Origin: Saururus chinensis
Lineage: Eukaryota > Streptophyta > Magnoliopsida > Piperales > Saururaceae
Assembly (NCBI GenBank): GCA_035235625.1
Contig: CP141150.1
Coordinates: 7,254,001 to 7,318,000, forward strand
Direction of reading: 5' to 3'
DNA: 64,000 nucleotides
Shown here: positions 1-11,317 of the stretch, piece after piece
Numbering within the stretch: position 1 is the stretch's first letter
How the letters are laid out: every line of letters begins with the position of its first letter
Position numbers and translations under genes: made by a program
Notes under the pieces: model-generated
The model's database searches: none
What the model was told of the DNA's origin: nothing
Seen by the model: only the letters and a program-made list of their open reading frames with translations

Positions 1-1284
1 TTTGACAATAACCAGTGTCTTTTGAAATTTTATTGAGTTGGTCTTTGTTCCTCCTGAAATGTGCCTGAGGAATCTGTCGACTCCATGGACATTTTGACAA
101 GTCCAACACCTGGAAGAGATCTTGGATTGTCCCTCTCATTATGCTATTATTAGTGGAAAGTGAACGAGTAGGCTGTGGGGCAAACCCTCTGATTGCAAAA
201 ACTAGCACAACATTGTTGCTCACAAAATTGACCTGAGAGAATGCATGTTCTTCATTTATTTCCCCTTCTGTGCATGTATGTACGCTGTTCCTTAATTATC
301 ATCAGCCACTTTTTTTTTCTCATGATATCATTGGTCACTCTGGTAATTAGATTTTCAAAATCCTGTTACAGAAGTTTGTGAAAAGATAGTTACTAGTAAG
401 TTACCATCTACAAAATCATGAACATATTAGTCTAAGCTGCCTTCAATTACCATAATCACATTTCATAAAAATGCTGCTCTTGGTTCTCTCTAATTTAGTA
501 GTATGTTCGCACCTTTTTAAAATCCATTGATTTGAAGAATTTCAGTAGACCATAGATTAACATGTATGGAAATTTTAATTGCCATGAACTCGAAGTTCCC
601 TTAGAATAATCCATGATCGAACCAAAGGTGATTGTTGTTCTGTGGCTCCTAATAATGAACAGTATTTTAGAAGCACAGTGCAAACTTTACTGCATTATGA
701 TGTTTTAGTAAGGTTTCTCAGCGACAACGCAGCCTCTCAAACAACAAAGACTTCATGCTAGATATGAATATACAAAACATGTATTTGTACTATATAGAAC
801 ATGTAGCTCAAAGTATGAAAACACGCTTCAAATTTTACTTCTCATGGAACTACATTTAATCTACCTAACTGCACTATCAGAAATAATGCCCACAATAAAA
901 AAATAATAATGGGAATTTAAAAGATAACCATAGTAGATGTAGAGTACAATTTTAAGCTAGATCCTTCCAGGACCAAGTTGGTCTTCATTCCAGTATTTTA
1001 CACTCTGGTTCTGATGATAAAAGTTAAAGTGGGCACATTAGCAACCCAGACAACACAATGCGTCAGTCACATGCCTGGTAGATTCCAAACACTCTCCAGC
1101 AAAATTGTCATATTTAACAGTCTCTTAAGGTTTTCTTTATTTTTTTAAGACTGGCCAGCTTCTCACCCCTTGGGATGGGCTTACCCCATTTGACGTTCAC
1201 CTCATACAAATTTAACAAATCTATTAGAATGTCTCGTATTTTGCAGCTTGGACTCACGCCCGACTAGGTCTTTAGAGTATTTCT
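1..1284. other. AT-rich intergenic spacer
   Basis: I see no open frame with family resemblance, no RNA gene and no clear repeat boundary here. The composition is AT-rich with scattered poly-T runs. It could hold the far end of a neighbouring gene outside the window, but nothing in the sequence proves that. Confidence 0.5.
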
Positions 1285-1453
1285 GATCCAAATCTAATGG
1301 CCCACGTTATTCACTAGTTTAATCCCCCGAGTAATATAGACGATCAGATTTAATTCCAATGGTCCTAAGGGCCTGGGCTCATATAAATAGGCCTCATCGT
1401 ATTTACACCAATAAAAATCTCAAATTAACGTAGGCCATTGAATTTGGATCTGA
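1285..1453. repeat. Imperfect foldback, possible MITE remnant
   Basis: The left arm (about 1285-1310, ctgatccaaatctaatggcc) pairs with the reverse complement of the right arm (about 1426-1453, ggccattgaatttggatctg). Between them, gatcagatttaattccaatgg is a further partial copy of the arm. Short direct repeats of ggcctcatc-tatttac lie at about 1393 and 1499. This looks like an old foldback element or nested duplications. The ends and target duplication are not resolved. Confidence 0.4.
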
Positions 1454-4124
1454 CAGGCATGGGCTCACGCAAAGCGTCACATGCCTGGATAAACGGGCCT
1501 CATCATATTTACCCCCTTAACAATCTATAATTCTTTTATTGTTTTGAGTCCCTCTTATCTCTACCCTTTGGTCACCTCTCTCTCTATCTTATCATCACAC
1601 CCTTCGTACCCTCAGGTCTGATGTATGATTCTTTAATTTTCCCTATTGACTATTAACCTATTTCTTGTCGTCACACAACCTATTTTGTCTTTACTCCATA
1701 CCTTCTAAACCGAAGTATTTTTTGTGCTCTTCCACTTACAATGGGCCTACCATATAGAGCCCTCTATCCATAAGACCAATGGTATATATATTAAGTGTAT
1801 AATAATATTAATATTAATATAAATTAATATATATATATATATATTATTAATCTTAAATATTAAAGGCTATTATGCATATTTTACCCTAAATATTTTACTA
1901 GTAAAAAACATAAAATACGCTCACTTCTAAAGATGGTGATAAACAATAAGAGATTGTCTGTCGGTCGTATCATTCATCTAGAGTTTCAAGTTATGGGCGG
2001 ACTATGTTATTGGTTGTCATTTAATCCGGACAGCTTATGATAAGCATTTATTTGATGATAGATGGGTGGTCATTATTTTTACGAAGAAGTTTTAATAAGC
2101 AAAAAATTACATGTTAATCATTAATACCATAAGGATTCAATTGAAATTGTGAGTGGAGGCCACTTGGGAAAGTGAAGGGTACTGCGTCTTTGACTTTGGC
2201 TGAAGGCCAGAGGGATTCAGATGACTGAGGTGTTTCGTTGGAGGACGAGAATTTCAACAAGGACAAGGAAAATATTACACGGGTGAAGAGAATTCCTATT
2301 TTTATGTGTTTTTTTACGCTTTGTTCTGTGAATTTTTAGAGGTTTATTTTAGGTTAAATGGGGTAAGTAACAATTTAAATAAGGGATAGATGGGATGAGG
2401 GACTAAATAAAAAATAGATTTTATTTAATTTAGGATAATTCTTGCTAAAACCCCGCGGTTATCCATATTTACTAATAACTTTACAATAAGGCATATAGCT
2501 TCTTATTTATTATGATTTGAACTATTTATGGTGAATAACAGTGCACAAATTTTTTTCTTTTATATTTTTAAAGAGAGTAAATTACTATATAATTGGTCTA
2601 GGGGTTTTAGAAGATCTTTGGGCTAAATTATTGGATATGGTTGGCTTCATAAAGAAATTCATCGTAAGTAAATAATAGTAAAATTATATTATTATATATA
2701 ATATTATTTTATTATCAACCTATTAGTAAATTAACTATGTTATTTATCCTTATTGGGAAGTGCCCCTTTTAATTTTTATCAAGTGCCCATTTTATAGGGT
2801 GGAAGTTTGGATTTCTATGAATAATTCTTCTAAGGTACAACTCCCCAAGGCCCAAACCCTTACCACTTAATAGTCCGCACGAATTAGAATCTCATTCATC
2901 CAAATAAAAGCTTGCATTAGGTGGTGCACCTTTCCCTCCAATTAGCTACATATGCCAGTTAATTGGTCACTTGCCATCAGCTCGTTCATCCACAGCTTGC
3001 CAAACATTGGCAATAACGACGTACATGATAGTGAACGTGATTTTTTGGTAACATTGATTACAATTTTGGTTCTGAGGTGTTCGACCATGGACCTTTTGTA
3101 TGATAACTAGAGGCATTAAGCTTAAGAATAACAGGTTGCTCATCAATTTATACTACAAATAGAGGTTGCAATATCATTTGAAGTTAACTCATGCCTTTTT
3201 TGTTTTTCCTAAAAAATTTGATCTACAGGTAATCGACATGTGATTTTGATTCTCTTTTACCCGGTAGGGATATTGATATTTGCCTGGCTTAATGACCCCA
3301 TTTGCAAACATTTGAGAGCGTGATCTAGGTGTTTTGGTTATTGAACCCTTCATGTTAGATTTCATTGTTCAAAAAGTACATCAATTACCTTACTAACAGT
3401 CCATGTGGTTGTGTTAAAGTCCAATAGGACAATCAAACCGCCATGTTGAAACTCTGTGCAAGCTGTGGCTGAACTAGATTGTGGCACCTTATGCAGCCTA
3501 TAGTAGCTAGTGGAAACTGCCTTGTAACTTTTCCCCAAGTAGCTTGCCTTATAAAGGATTAGAGCTCACGCTGACAGTCCAAAAAATGATGGGATCATAA
3601 GTTACTAAAAACCTTCAATAATTGGTCCATTTTATTTCTTTTGCCATTTTTCATGTACTCACGAGTCATGACATTGAATCATTACTAGCTAAAAACACTA
3701 TCTTTTTTGCTTACAGTCCTGTCAATACGATGAGCCTTTATTATGTAAGTTCATGATCAATTTAAGAAACTCGATGTAGCATTGTAGCCTAACCTACAAG
3801 GGATTTTTATTGGGCTGAAAAAAATCACAGCAGCAAGAGGCCCTACTTACAGTCAATTAATTGAGAGATTAGTTATAGTCTCGTTATTATGAGTTTGTTG
3901 CGGGCAATCAGATTTTGATCCCATTGTCCACATTACTCAACAAGGGAAGGTAAATTTGAATCACTCACTCAATCCCTCTAGTAATACGTGTTGTTAGATC
4001 ACAATTCTACATCTCGCATTTCTTAAAGTTACAGTGATAAACCTACACGTAGGCTCATGTTAACTTTTTCTCTGACCCTCATTAATAGTTTTATTTATTT
4101 TTTAAAATATTTAAAAAATAAATA
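1454..4124. other. AT-rich intergenic spacer
   Basis: No gene can be supported. There is an AT-only tract near 1797-1860 (imperfect TA/AATATT repeats) and several poly-A/T runs. No start codon region leads into a recognisable protein on either strand. Confidence 0.5.
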
Positions 4125-4459
4125 CTTCTTCTATCTCATATTAATAATTATATTTTAAAAATAATATTTTTTATTAAAGCGTAAAACCCATGTAAGAGAT
4201 GAAAAAATAAGTTTATGATATTCTTTTTTAAGTACCCAATTACTTAAATTAAACAAAATAGATCTACTAATCTTACATTAATATTTCTATTTAAAAAAAT
4301 TTATTCTATATTAATAATTCTATTTTGTTTAATCTAAGTAGTTAAGTACTTAAAAACAAAGTATTATAAGTTTATTTTCTCTTTTTTATTTATAAGTTTT
4401 ATTGTTTAATAAAAAAATATTATTTTTTAAATATAATTGTTAATATTTAATGAAGAGAG
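4125..4459. mobile_element. Stowaway-like MITE (Tc1/mariner type)
   Basis: The two halves fold back on each other over most of their length. The left end begins cttcttctatctcatatt, and the reverse complement of the right end begins ctctcttcattaaatatt, followed in both by ataatta/acaatta and a long A/T stretch. Both ends are flanked by TA (4123-4124 and 4460-4461), the target duplication of Stowaway MITEs. The ends resemble the plant Stowaway consensus CTCCCTCCGTCCC loosely. The element is about 335 bp, non-coding and moderately diverged between its arms. Confidence 0.7.
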
Positions 4460-5217
4460 TAGAACAAAACTTTTTACGAAATAAAACTATTAATATGACA
4501 AAAGAGAATGGAAAGCTACATACCAATTTAACTTCGTTATGGCTATGCGCCTAACCTAATCCAAACCATTATACTGTTGGCAACTGGGAAAACACAGTTG
4601 TGACATTCTTCCGATCAACATTGCCCACGCTAATTTAGCCACCAAACCTCAATCATGCTGTGTTGTGCAATTGGTGAGTATTAAAACATTTTGTGTTTAA
4701 TGCAGCTGGCCACCGTGTCTGCACCACACGTGTGAATACGTCTCCAAACTCACCCTCCTTTTTGTCCTTTCTAATCCATTCCCCGAGAACACGTTGTGAA
4801 GAGGGACGTGGACGATGTGAGATGACATTCCACCAAACTTCATGTCGCGCCCATTGTGGCTTTTTGGATTTTTTTAGGGAACTGTGGAGTTCATTTTTGG
4901 TAACGTTTTGTTGTGAACTATGACTCACAAAACTTATTCGTTCTTCCTTTCATCCGCTGCCAACTTCTCATCCGAACGCGTGTTCTTGTACGTCCCTGTC
5001 CGTTCATGATAATACCTGAAAGCGCATAACCAATTACAGTGTTTCTCCACCTGTTCCTCCATTTATCACTTCCCACCAGAGCTTTTTCACCCCAACACGC
5101 ATCGGAAGGGGTTGCAAAGCTTTTCATGGCATGATCATCATGGAGCAGAGAATCCAATCTTTTTTAAGGAGAAGTTCCCTCTGCATATCTGGTGATCTGG
5201 TCCTAGTCCATGTATAA
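4460..5217. promoter_or_regulatory. Upstream region of the nucleoredoxin gene
   Basis: This 750-bp stretch lies directly before the first ATG of the nucleoredoxin gene and should hold its promoter and 5' UTR. It is less AT-rich than the spacer before it. A tataaa at 5212 sits only a few bases before the ATG, too close to serve as a TATA box for this start. No operator-like element can be assigned with confidence. Confidence 0.35.
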
Positions 5218-8200
5218 ATGGAGAGGGAGAAGTTCAAACAGCAAAAGGAGAAGATGAGGAAGCATGAAGTTGCTCTTCATGGGCCTCTCACAGAGAAGAC
5301 TCCAGCTGATGACTTCCTCCCTGAACATTCAAAAGAGGAGCTACCCATGGCTGCCACTGATACCTATCACACCCTTCTGGCCACCCAAGTCAGAGACTAC
5401 CTCCTCTCGCCCGCCGGCGCCCAGGTTCTTCATAAGTTAAAGAATCTTATTTTCAATTAAAAGTAAGAATTTCTTGAGAAAACCAAAGTATATTTTTCTC
5501 CTATGTCATAAGAATCTTTTCTCGAAGATATTCTCTTCATCTCACGTTAATACAGACTTAATAGTTCTATTTAATTTTTTAAAATAATTAAATTAATTGA
5601 TAATGTATTATGATTAGAATTTTTGTTCCAAGAAGAAAATAAATGAAAACTAAATCACACCCATGAAGGGATTTATGTCATTTATAAGCGTAGAGTGTTG
5701 AATGTTTCTTGTCAGGTGAAAGTATCGGAGCTGGAAGGGAAGGTGGTGGGCCTCTATTTCGCGGCCAATTGGTACTCCCCCTGCCACAACTTCACGCCAG
5801 TGCTGGCCGATGTCTACCGGGAGTTGGTGGCGCGGGGGGACCGGTTCGAGGTCGTCTTTGTCTCCTCCGACGAGGACTCGACGGCCTTCAACAAGTTCCG
5901 GTCCGCCATGCCTTGGTTGGCCGTCCCATTCTCTGACCTGGAGACGAAGAGGACTTTGAGCCGTCTTTTCAACATCGAGGCGATCCCGTCGCTGGTCTTT
6001 CTAAAGCCTGGTGCTGGGGGCGGTTCTGCGGTTGTCGCCCAGTACGACGGCGTGGAGCTAGTGTACCGGTACGGGGCCGACGCATTCCCGTTCAGCAAGG
6101 AGAGGGTGGAGGAGCTGGAGGAAGAGGAGAGGGAGAAGCATGAGAAGCAGACCATTGTCAAGTTGCTGGGTGGGCATGGGAGGGACTACCTCTTGGCACA
6201 GCCTTCTCTTGACAAGGTTAGTTGGTCCCCCATAACTTAATCATCTTTGATTAATTGCTTATGCTTATAAAACGTATTTAATTACACCTCACTAATCTCT
6301 TTAATGTCTCATTTTAATTAAAAAAATAATTTTTTTAAACTTTTTTAACCTCTAATTAACTTTATTTTTTAATATATTATTACCCTTGGAAGAAGGAGGA
6401 AGAGGTGGAAGGGGTAAAATGAAGTAAAGAATAAAAATTATATATTTAACATACTTAAAAGAAATTTTAAAAATTTTATAAGAAGGATATGAGAATTGAG
6501 GTACTGCTGGGATTAGTGGGGTACATGCAGTAGCTCATTGCATGGGAAGCTTGGCAAAAAAAAATTGTGAATGCAACGGATAAAGTTAAAAGTGGATGGA
6601 TTGATGTCTACAGGGGAACAAGGAGAATCAAGGAAGTGGTACACAAAGGTCCATGTGTCTTGGCGAACTACTAAAAAGCGATATAATCATGATTAGAGAT
6701 TTTAAATGCTTCATTTCATATGTCCAATGCGAGTGATATGAATATAAATAGTTCTTACAAGATTTTTTGCTATGCTCACCATTTGTGGTGATGCCATTAG
6801 ATTATAAAGGGGCCCATCACAATAGACCACCATCAACAGAAGCAGGGGTCCCTTCGGATTGTGTGTTCATAATCGTTTGGACGTGTAGGGCTCAATTATT
6901 TAAGCCATTAAATTTTTCTATTTTTACTTTTAATAATTTCTTTGTCTTAAATTAATAGCTCTATTTAATAAAAAATATTTATATTAATTAATAGCTTTAA
7001 TGGGTTTAATTGAAATAGTTGGGTACTTAAAAAAGAGTATGATAAGCGTATATTTCTTTCTCTTAAATATAAGTTTTCTTATTTAATAAAAATTATTATT
7101 TTTTAAAATATAACTATTAATATACACGAACGATGACATTTTGGGCCGGCATGCAGAGTGAAGGCTGTGGGGGACATCGTGCATTAAGTAATGTGCACAT
7201 TCAGATCATGTACGTAGGCGCATGTGAGCTTAGACTCATGTTAATATTTTCCTAAATATAGGCAATATTTGATGCTTATTTCTCGCGTATAGGGATGGTA
7301 TCTTGGTCACAAGCTTTGTCACCGAGTTAAGAAAATATTTTCATTTTTAAATCCCACCCACACCGGCGGGTTGTAGAGCTGAGCGCAAAAACATTTATTC
7401 CACCCAAACCCATGTTAATTTTAGAGACTTGTTTGTGCACCGCTTGTACGGACTCAGCACAGAAAATTTATTCCACCCAAACGCTTTTGGATATTTTAAT
7501 TGCATAACCCGTGTAATTTTGGAAGCATTTGTCATGTTCTTCTCTAGCAATGAACCCAATGTAAAACATACAAGAACCTTTGGTATTTGAGATTGACGAT
7601 ACACAAGATAGCATATTTTAGGACGTTAACGTGGATTAGTATATATGTCGTTTATTTCATAGATGAAAGGCTCTTATGTAATTTTTTACGTTTGACTCAT
7701 TGTCACAGCAGGGCACCAAAAACTCTTCCATGTTACTCATAGTTGGGGCCAGGTGTGTTTTGATCCAACCATCTGCGTGAATCCATGATTCATGCTCTCG
7801 ATCCGACTGTGCACGATGCACGGGCATGTAGCGACGTGTGTAGCACCCGCCTCATATTACCTTTTTCCTTAATAGCATTTCTTAACTCAATTGCCAATGG
7901 CACCCTTAATCATATTCAACAGAATTACACAACAGAAAGGGCAAGACCATCTTCTTTGATCAATATAAGTAAGTTTCCCCTTCAATAACATGATTACAAG
8001 TGACTAAACGGAAATATTAGCTAAGTTTTTAGTGAAATATACTAACTTATCCTTAATGTTCAATAGGCAAAGAACTCTATTATTGATTCTCTGTTTGACA
8101 ACATGCAATATGATGCGATCACGCTTATGGCCATGTTTTACAGCTATTTTCGACTACATTTTTCGCTAGAGAATTTGGTCAATGAACAATAATAGGCTCA

Positions 8201-8995
8201 AAGAGTGAGCTAGCTTACTTGTATTAATGAAATTGAACTCTCTCTCAAACAGCATGCTGCTACTGCGCCTATGAACCGTTTTCTCACAATCAAATGAAAG
8301 TGAGACCATATTCTCTTTCCAAGTCTCCATTTTCAGATACATCGTATGTGGGTATATATTGAGTTGTGCAGGTTAGTGTTGCTTCCTTGGAAGGGAAGAC
8401 AGTAGGACTCTACTACTCTGCTCAATGGTGCCTTCCATGCTTGAAGTTCACGCCCAAGCTGATCACAGTCTACAACAAGATCAAACAGTCCCTTGCAGAA
8501 GATAAACAGCAGGACTTTGAAATAGTACTCGTTTCAAGCGACCGTGACCAGGCATCCTTCACCTCCTACTTCTCCACCATGCCATGGCTAGCACTGCCCT
8601 TCGGTGATCCGACCGTCCGGGCCTTAGCTAGATACTTCAACGTACAGGCAATCCCGTGTCTCGTGATCGTCGGCCCCGACGGAAAAACGCTGTCTATGCA
8701 AGGGAGGAAGCTCATAAACTTGCACTTGGAGAGGGCCTACCCCTTCACACAGGCTCAGCTCAAGTCCTTGCAGGAGGCAATAGATGAAGAGGCTAAGGAT
8801 CTGCCAAGGTCAGAGTACCATGAGGGGCACCTGCATGAGCTCAGCTTGGTCTCTGAGGGGTCCGGTGGTGGGTCCTTCATATGTTGCGCCTGTGATGAGC
8901 AAGGCTCCGGCTGGGCATACCTGTGCATGGAGTGTGGCTATGAGGTGCACCCTAGGTGCGTCAAGTCTGTGAACCGGTCCGGGGACAATTGTTGA
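5218..8995 (+). CDS. Nucleoredoxin 2-like protein, three exons
   Basis: Exons are 5218-5424, 5716-6216 and 8372-8995, with GT-AG phase-0 introns between; the product is 443 residues. It is a thioredoxin-fold thiol-disulfide oxidoreductase of the plant nucleoredoxin family, expected in cytosol and nucleus. After a charged N-terminal stretch (1-69) come two thioredoxin-like domains, about 70-236 and 237-390. Both have the nucleoredoxin hallmarks LEGK-VGLY, VSSD-D, MPWLA-PF and a cis-proline IPS/IPC. The second active site is W255-C-L-P-C259. The first is W88-Y-S-P-C92, so the usual first cysteine is a tyrosine. A C-terminal Cys/His cluster (C407 to C432, with CC-A-C, C-ME-C and HPRC) is the C1-like zinc-binding domain typical of plant nucleoredoxins. 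Two thioredoxin domains rather than three point to the NRX2 type. The ATG at 5218 is the first in frame; residue 13 is an alternative. Exon 2 is markedly GC-rich, unlike exon 3 and the introns. Confidence 0.92.
5425..5715 (+). other. Nucleoredoxin intron 1
   Basis: A 291-bp phase-0 intron runs from CAG|gttctt to ttgtcag|GTG. Splicing here joins the N-terminal region directly to the VKVSELEGK start of the first thioredoxin domain, as in other nucleoredoxins. Around 5545-5600 a fragment (cgttaata...taatagttctatttaatttttt) resembles the inner part of the Stowaway-like MITE at 4125-4459, but no second arm is evident. Confidence 0.85.
6217..8371 (+). other. Nucleoredoxin intron 2, long
   Basis: A 2155-bp phase-0 intron runs from GACAAG|gttagt to gtgcag|GTTAGT. 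It separates the two thioredoxin domains exactly at the domain boundary. It is AT-rich and holds a decayed MITE at about 6938-7130. Short open frames inside it (for example 6767-6955 and 7785-7988) have no family resemblance and are treated as chance. Confidence 0.85.
6938..7130. mobile_element. Decayed Stowaway-like MITE in intron 2
   Basis: The left arm (tcttaaattaatagctctatttaat) and the reverse complement of the right arm (tatattaatagttatatttt) resemble the ends of the MITE at 4125-4459. The internal order is also the same: gggtacttaaaaa, an a-tatgataag tract, then tataagttttcttatttaataaaa. The termini have drifted and no TA duplication can be assigned, so the limits are approximate. Confidence 0.45.
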
Positions 8996-9194
8996 AGAGC
9001 TCAAGTCTCTTGTGTTAATTAGTTTGTATTATGGGGGTCTTACGAGTGCATTACTTCTTAATGGCTATCCTAAGCAATATTGTTTTCCTGACCAACTCTA
9101 TTATTAGTTCGCACAAGGTTCTAAACATATACGGTATATAAGAGGACAGTTGTGCATAAATAGTACAGTGTATTTTTATATGCCAGGCAGTAAG
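8996..9194 (+). other. Probable 3' UTR and short spacer after the nucleoredoxin
   Basis: A GT-rich and T-rich stretch follows the TGA stop directly and ends where the old LTR begins. No classical AATAAA stands out. The retrotransposon nest therefore starts about 200 bases after the stop codon. Confidence 0.4.
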
Positions 9195-9620
9195 TGTAAT
9201 ACCTTGGAATTTTTAAGTTGTGAAAATTTGATCGTTTAGGCCCATAAGTAAATTTTAGGCCCAATAACAATTTTTCATCAATTTCACTATTTTGAGCTCA
9301 ATTAGTTCGAAAGAGTATTAAGTTGTTCGTAGGGTTATGAGAGACGAATGTTGCGAAACTGAAAATGCAAAAAACTTTGGATCATAAGCTACAACCTCGA
9401 GAAATGTATTATAGGCGGGCTCACTTTGAATACATGAAATGTATCAGTGCATAGTTTTATTTCGAAAGACTCATCAATAAGAGTGTATTGGTACAAAGCA
9501 CGTGCAAATCCGAGTTCAGGGTTGGGAGTTATGCTTTTTTATAATTAAAAAATCAAATTTTAAATAAAGACATAATAGAAAAAAAATTATGTTAGCATCA
9601 CGTCAGGCACTAACATAAAT
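9195..9620 (+). mobile_element. Left part of an old LTR, split by a later insertion
   Basis: It starts tgtaataccttggaattttt, the counterpart of the tgtaacgactctaaattctc start of the younger LTR at 11318. It then follows the same block order: acctcgagaaatgt, a gggctcactttgaa block, a gactcatcaataagagtg block and gcaaatccgagttcagggt. It is cut at 9620 by the 9621-28170 element and resumes at 28176. It is a Ty3/gypsy Tekay-like LTR by resemblance, much more diverged than the others, hence the oldest layer of the nest. Confidence 0.65.
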
Positions 9621-10542
9621 TGATGAAATATGAAATTGGATAAAGAAGAATTCGGTTTAGGAAAGTTTAGAAAAGTCAGAAAATATAGGACAGGAAGGAC
9701 TCATAGATATTTCATCGAACAGTTTGAAGAACATTTAAATAATAAGGGTATTTTTGTCCATTACTAATGGAACTGTTTAGACTACGTTGAAGCAGGAGGT
9801 GGGGACATGGACAGTATAGTCATTTGACTATAAAACATGAGACGGTTAATTCTGTTAGTCTTCTTCTTTGACGGGTTTACAGCTTAAACAAGTTTTTAGT
9901 TAACAGAGATATGTGATTAATAAAGTTGATAATCATTAGTGAAATTTGGGCATCTATAAAAAGGAAAAAACCAAATGAAAAGGGACTTTTGAATTTCGAA
10001 TTGCTGCTGAAAGGCCAAATAGCGGAGCTCCTCTTTGTTCCATAGAACCAGATCTAGGAGAGATCTATGAGTCATTTGTTTGAGAAATCCTTAGGCTCGT
10101 GGTTTAAGCATGAATGCTCCCAAGCTTCAGAGTTGATTTCTTTCTTCGAGCTAAGTTGAGTTCAACTTTAGTTCCTGTTGTTCTGTTCTGCACATTAGAA
10201 ATCCATGTTTGTAATTGTTTGGAGTTATGTAAATCTTAGCTGAAGAACTGTAATACGAGTCAAGTGTAACAATTGTGACTATTCTGTAATCGAAATACTC
10301 TGAGCATTCTTAACTGTTTCAGAATGAATTGGTGAATTACTGAACTTCTAGACATTTGTAGTATTGGAATTCGAATTGAGTTTTAAATTTGAAGTAACTC
10401 TACTATTGAATTCCGAAGTTGCTGTAATTGTTGCAAGCTGCATTTTAGAATTCTGAACAACTGCTTCTCAATTGTTGATATTCAGAATTTACACTTTGTT
10501 GTAATTGGTTTATTGTTGAGAATTGGGTTTTCAGTTGCAACA
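9621..10542 (+). repeat. 5' LTR of the outer Ty3/gypsy element
   Basis: It is 922 bp, the same length as the 3' LTR at 27249-28170. A TATA-like tataaaaagg lies near 9955. It begins TGATG and ends AACA next to the primer-binding site. Confidence 0.88.
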
Positions 10543-10544
10543 TT

Positions 10545-10556
10545 TGGTATCAAAGC
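10545..10556 (+). other. Primer-binding site of the outer element
   Basis: tggtatcaaagc lies two bases after the 5' LTR. It matches the 3' end complement of plant initiator Met-tRNA (TGGTATCAGAGC) at 11 of 12 positions, as is usual for plant Ty3/gypsy elements. Confidence 0.8.
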
Positions 10557-10585
10557 AGTACTAATTCTGGGAATATAAGCAAACC

Positions 10586-11312
10586 ATGGCTGAGAATGCA
10601 AAGGAAAGTCTTAGCATGCCACAAATGTTTGCACAATTGATTCAATTGCCGTAGCAAACTTTGCAAGCCTAGCAACAAAATCATACTCAACTCATGCAAA
10701 TTATGGCACAGCAGAATGGGATAGGAATGGCAGTACCATTTCCTGGGGTGGCAAATGCACCTCTATTATTTCATCAGAATCCATTTTGTAATAGACGAAG
10801 AGGAGGTAGAAGGGGTCAAATTCCTACAAATGTGCCTCCACCAACTCCATTGAATCCACCACAAATGCCAATTCTAGTACATAATGTTTTTGAGGAAAAT
10901 GAAATGACCAGTGAAGATGAAATTGAAGTGCAAAATGCATACAATGGTGAAAGAGATGACAGATTTCGACCTAAGCTGGATCTACCAGAATTTCATGGAC
11001 AGATTCATGTGGAAGATTTTCTGGATTGGATAAGTGAAGTTGAAAAGTACTTTGACTGTTTAGAAGTGCCAGAAAATAAAAGAGTAAAACTAGTCTCTTG
11101 CAAACTCAAAAGTGGAGCAGCAGCATGGTGGGAACAGTTACAAATTGAAAGAAACAGACAGGGAAAACCAATTATTAAAAGCTGGGTTAGAATGAATTGC
11201 AGAATATATTGAAGAATTTCAGAGACTGGCGGCTAGGAATAACCTGCATGAAACTGAAGGACAGCAAGTACAAAGATATATAGATGGACTGAAGTATTCA
11301 ATTAAGGACAGA
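10586..11312 (+). pseudogene. gag region of the outer element, first part (fossil)
   Basis: This is the start of the gag gene. It shows the retrotransposon-gag core (the FHG, FLDWISEVEKYF and AAAWWEQL motifs) typical of plant Ty3/gypsy capsid proteins, with a Gln- and Pro-rich N-terminal region before it. The frame is cut by the insertion of the 11318-19662 element. Gag would form the particle shell that packages the element RNA. It is decayed and not expected to function. Confidence 0.8.
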
Positions 11313-11317
11313 GTTAC

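Noticed and set aside
5814-6161. 115-codon minus-strand frame over nucleoredoxin exon 2
   Set aside because: It is a shadow of the GC-rich exon; Ser-rich low-complexity translation of the opposite strand.
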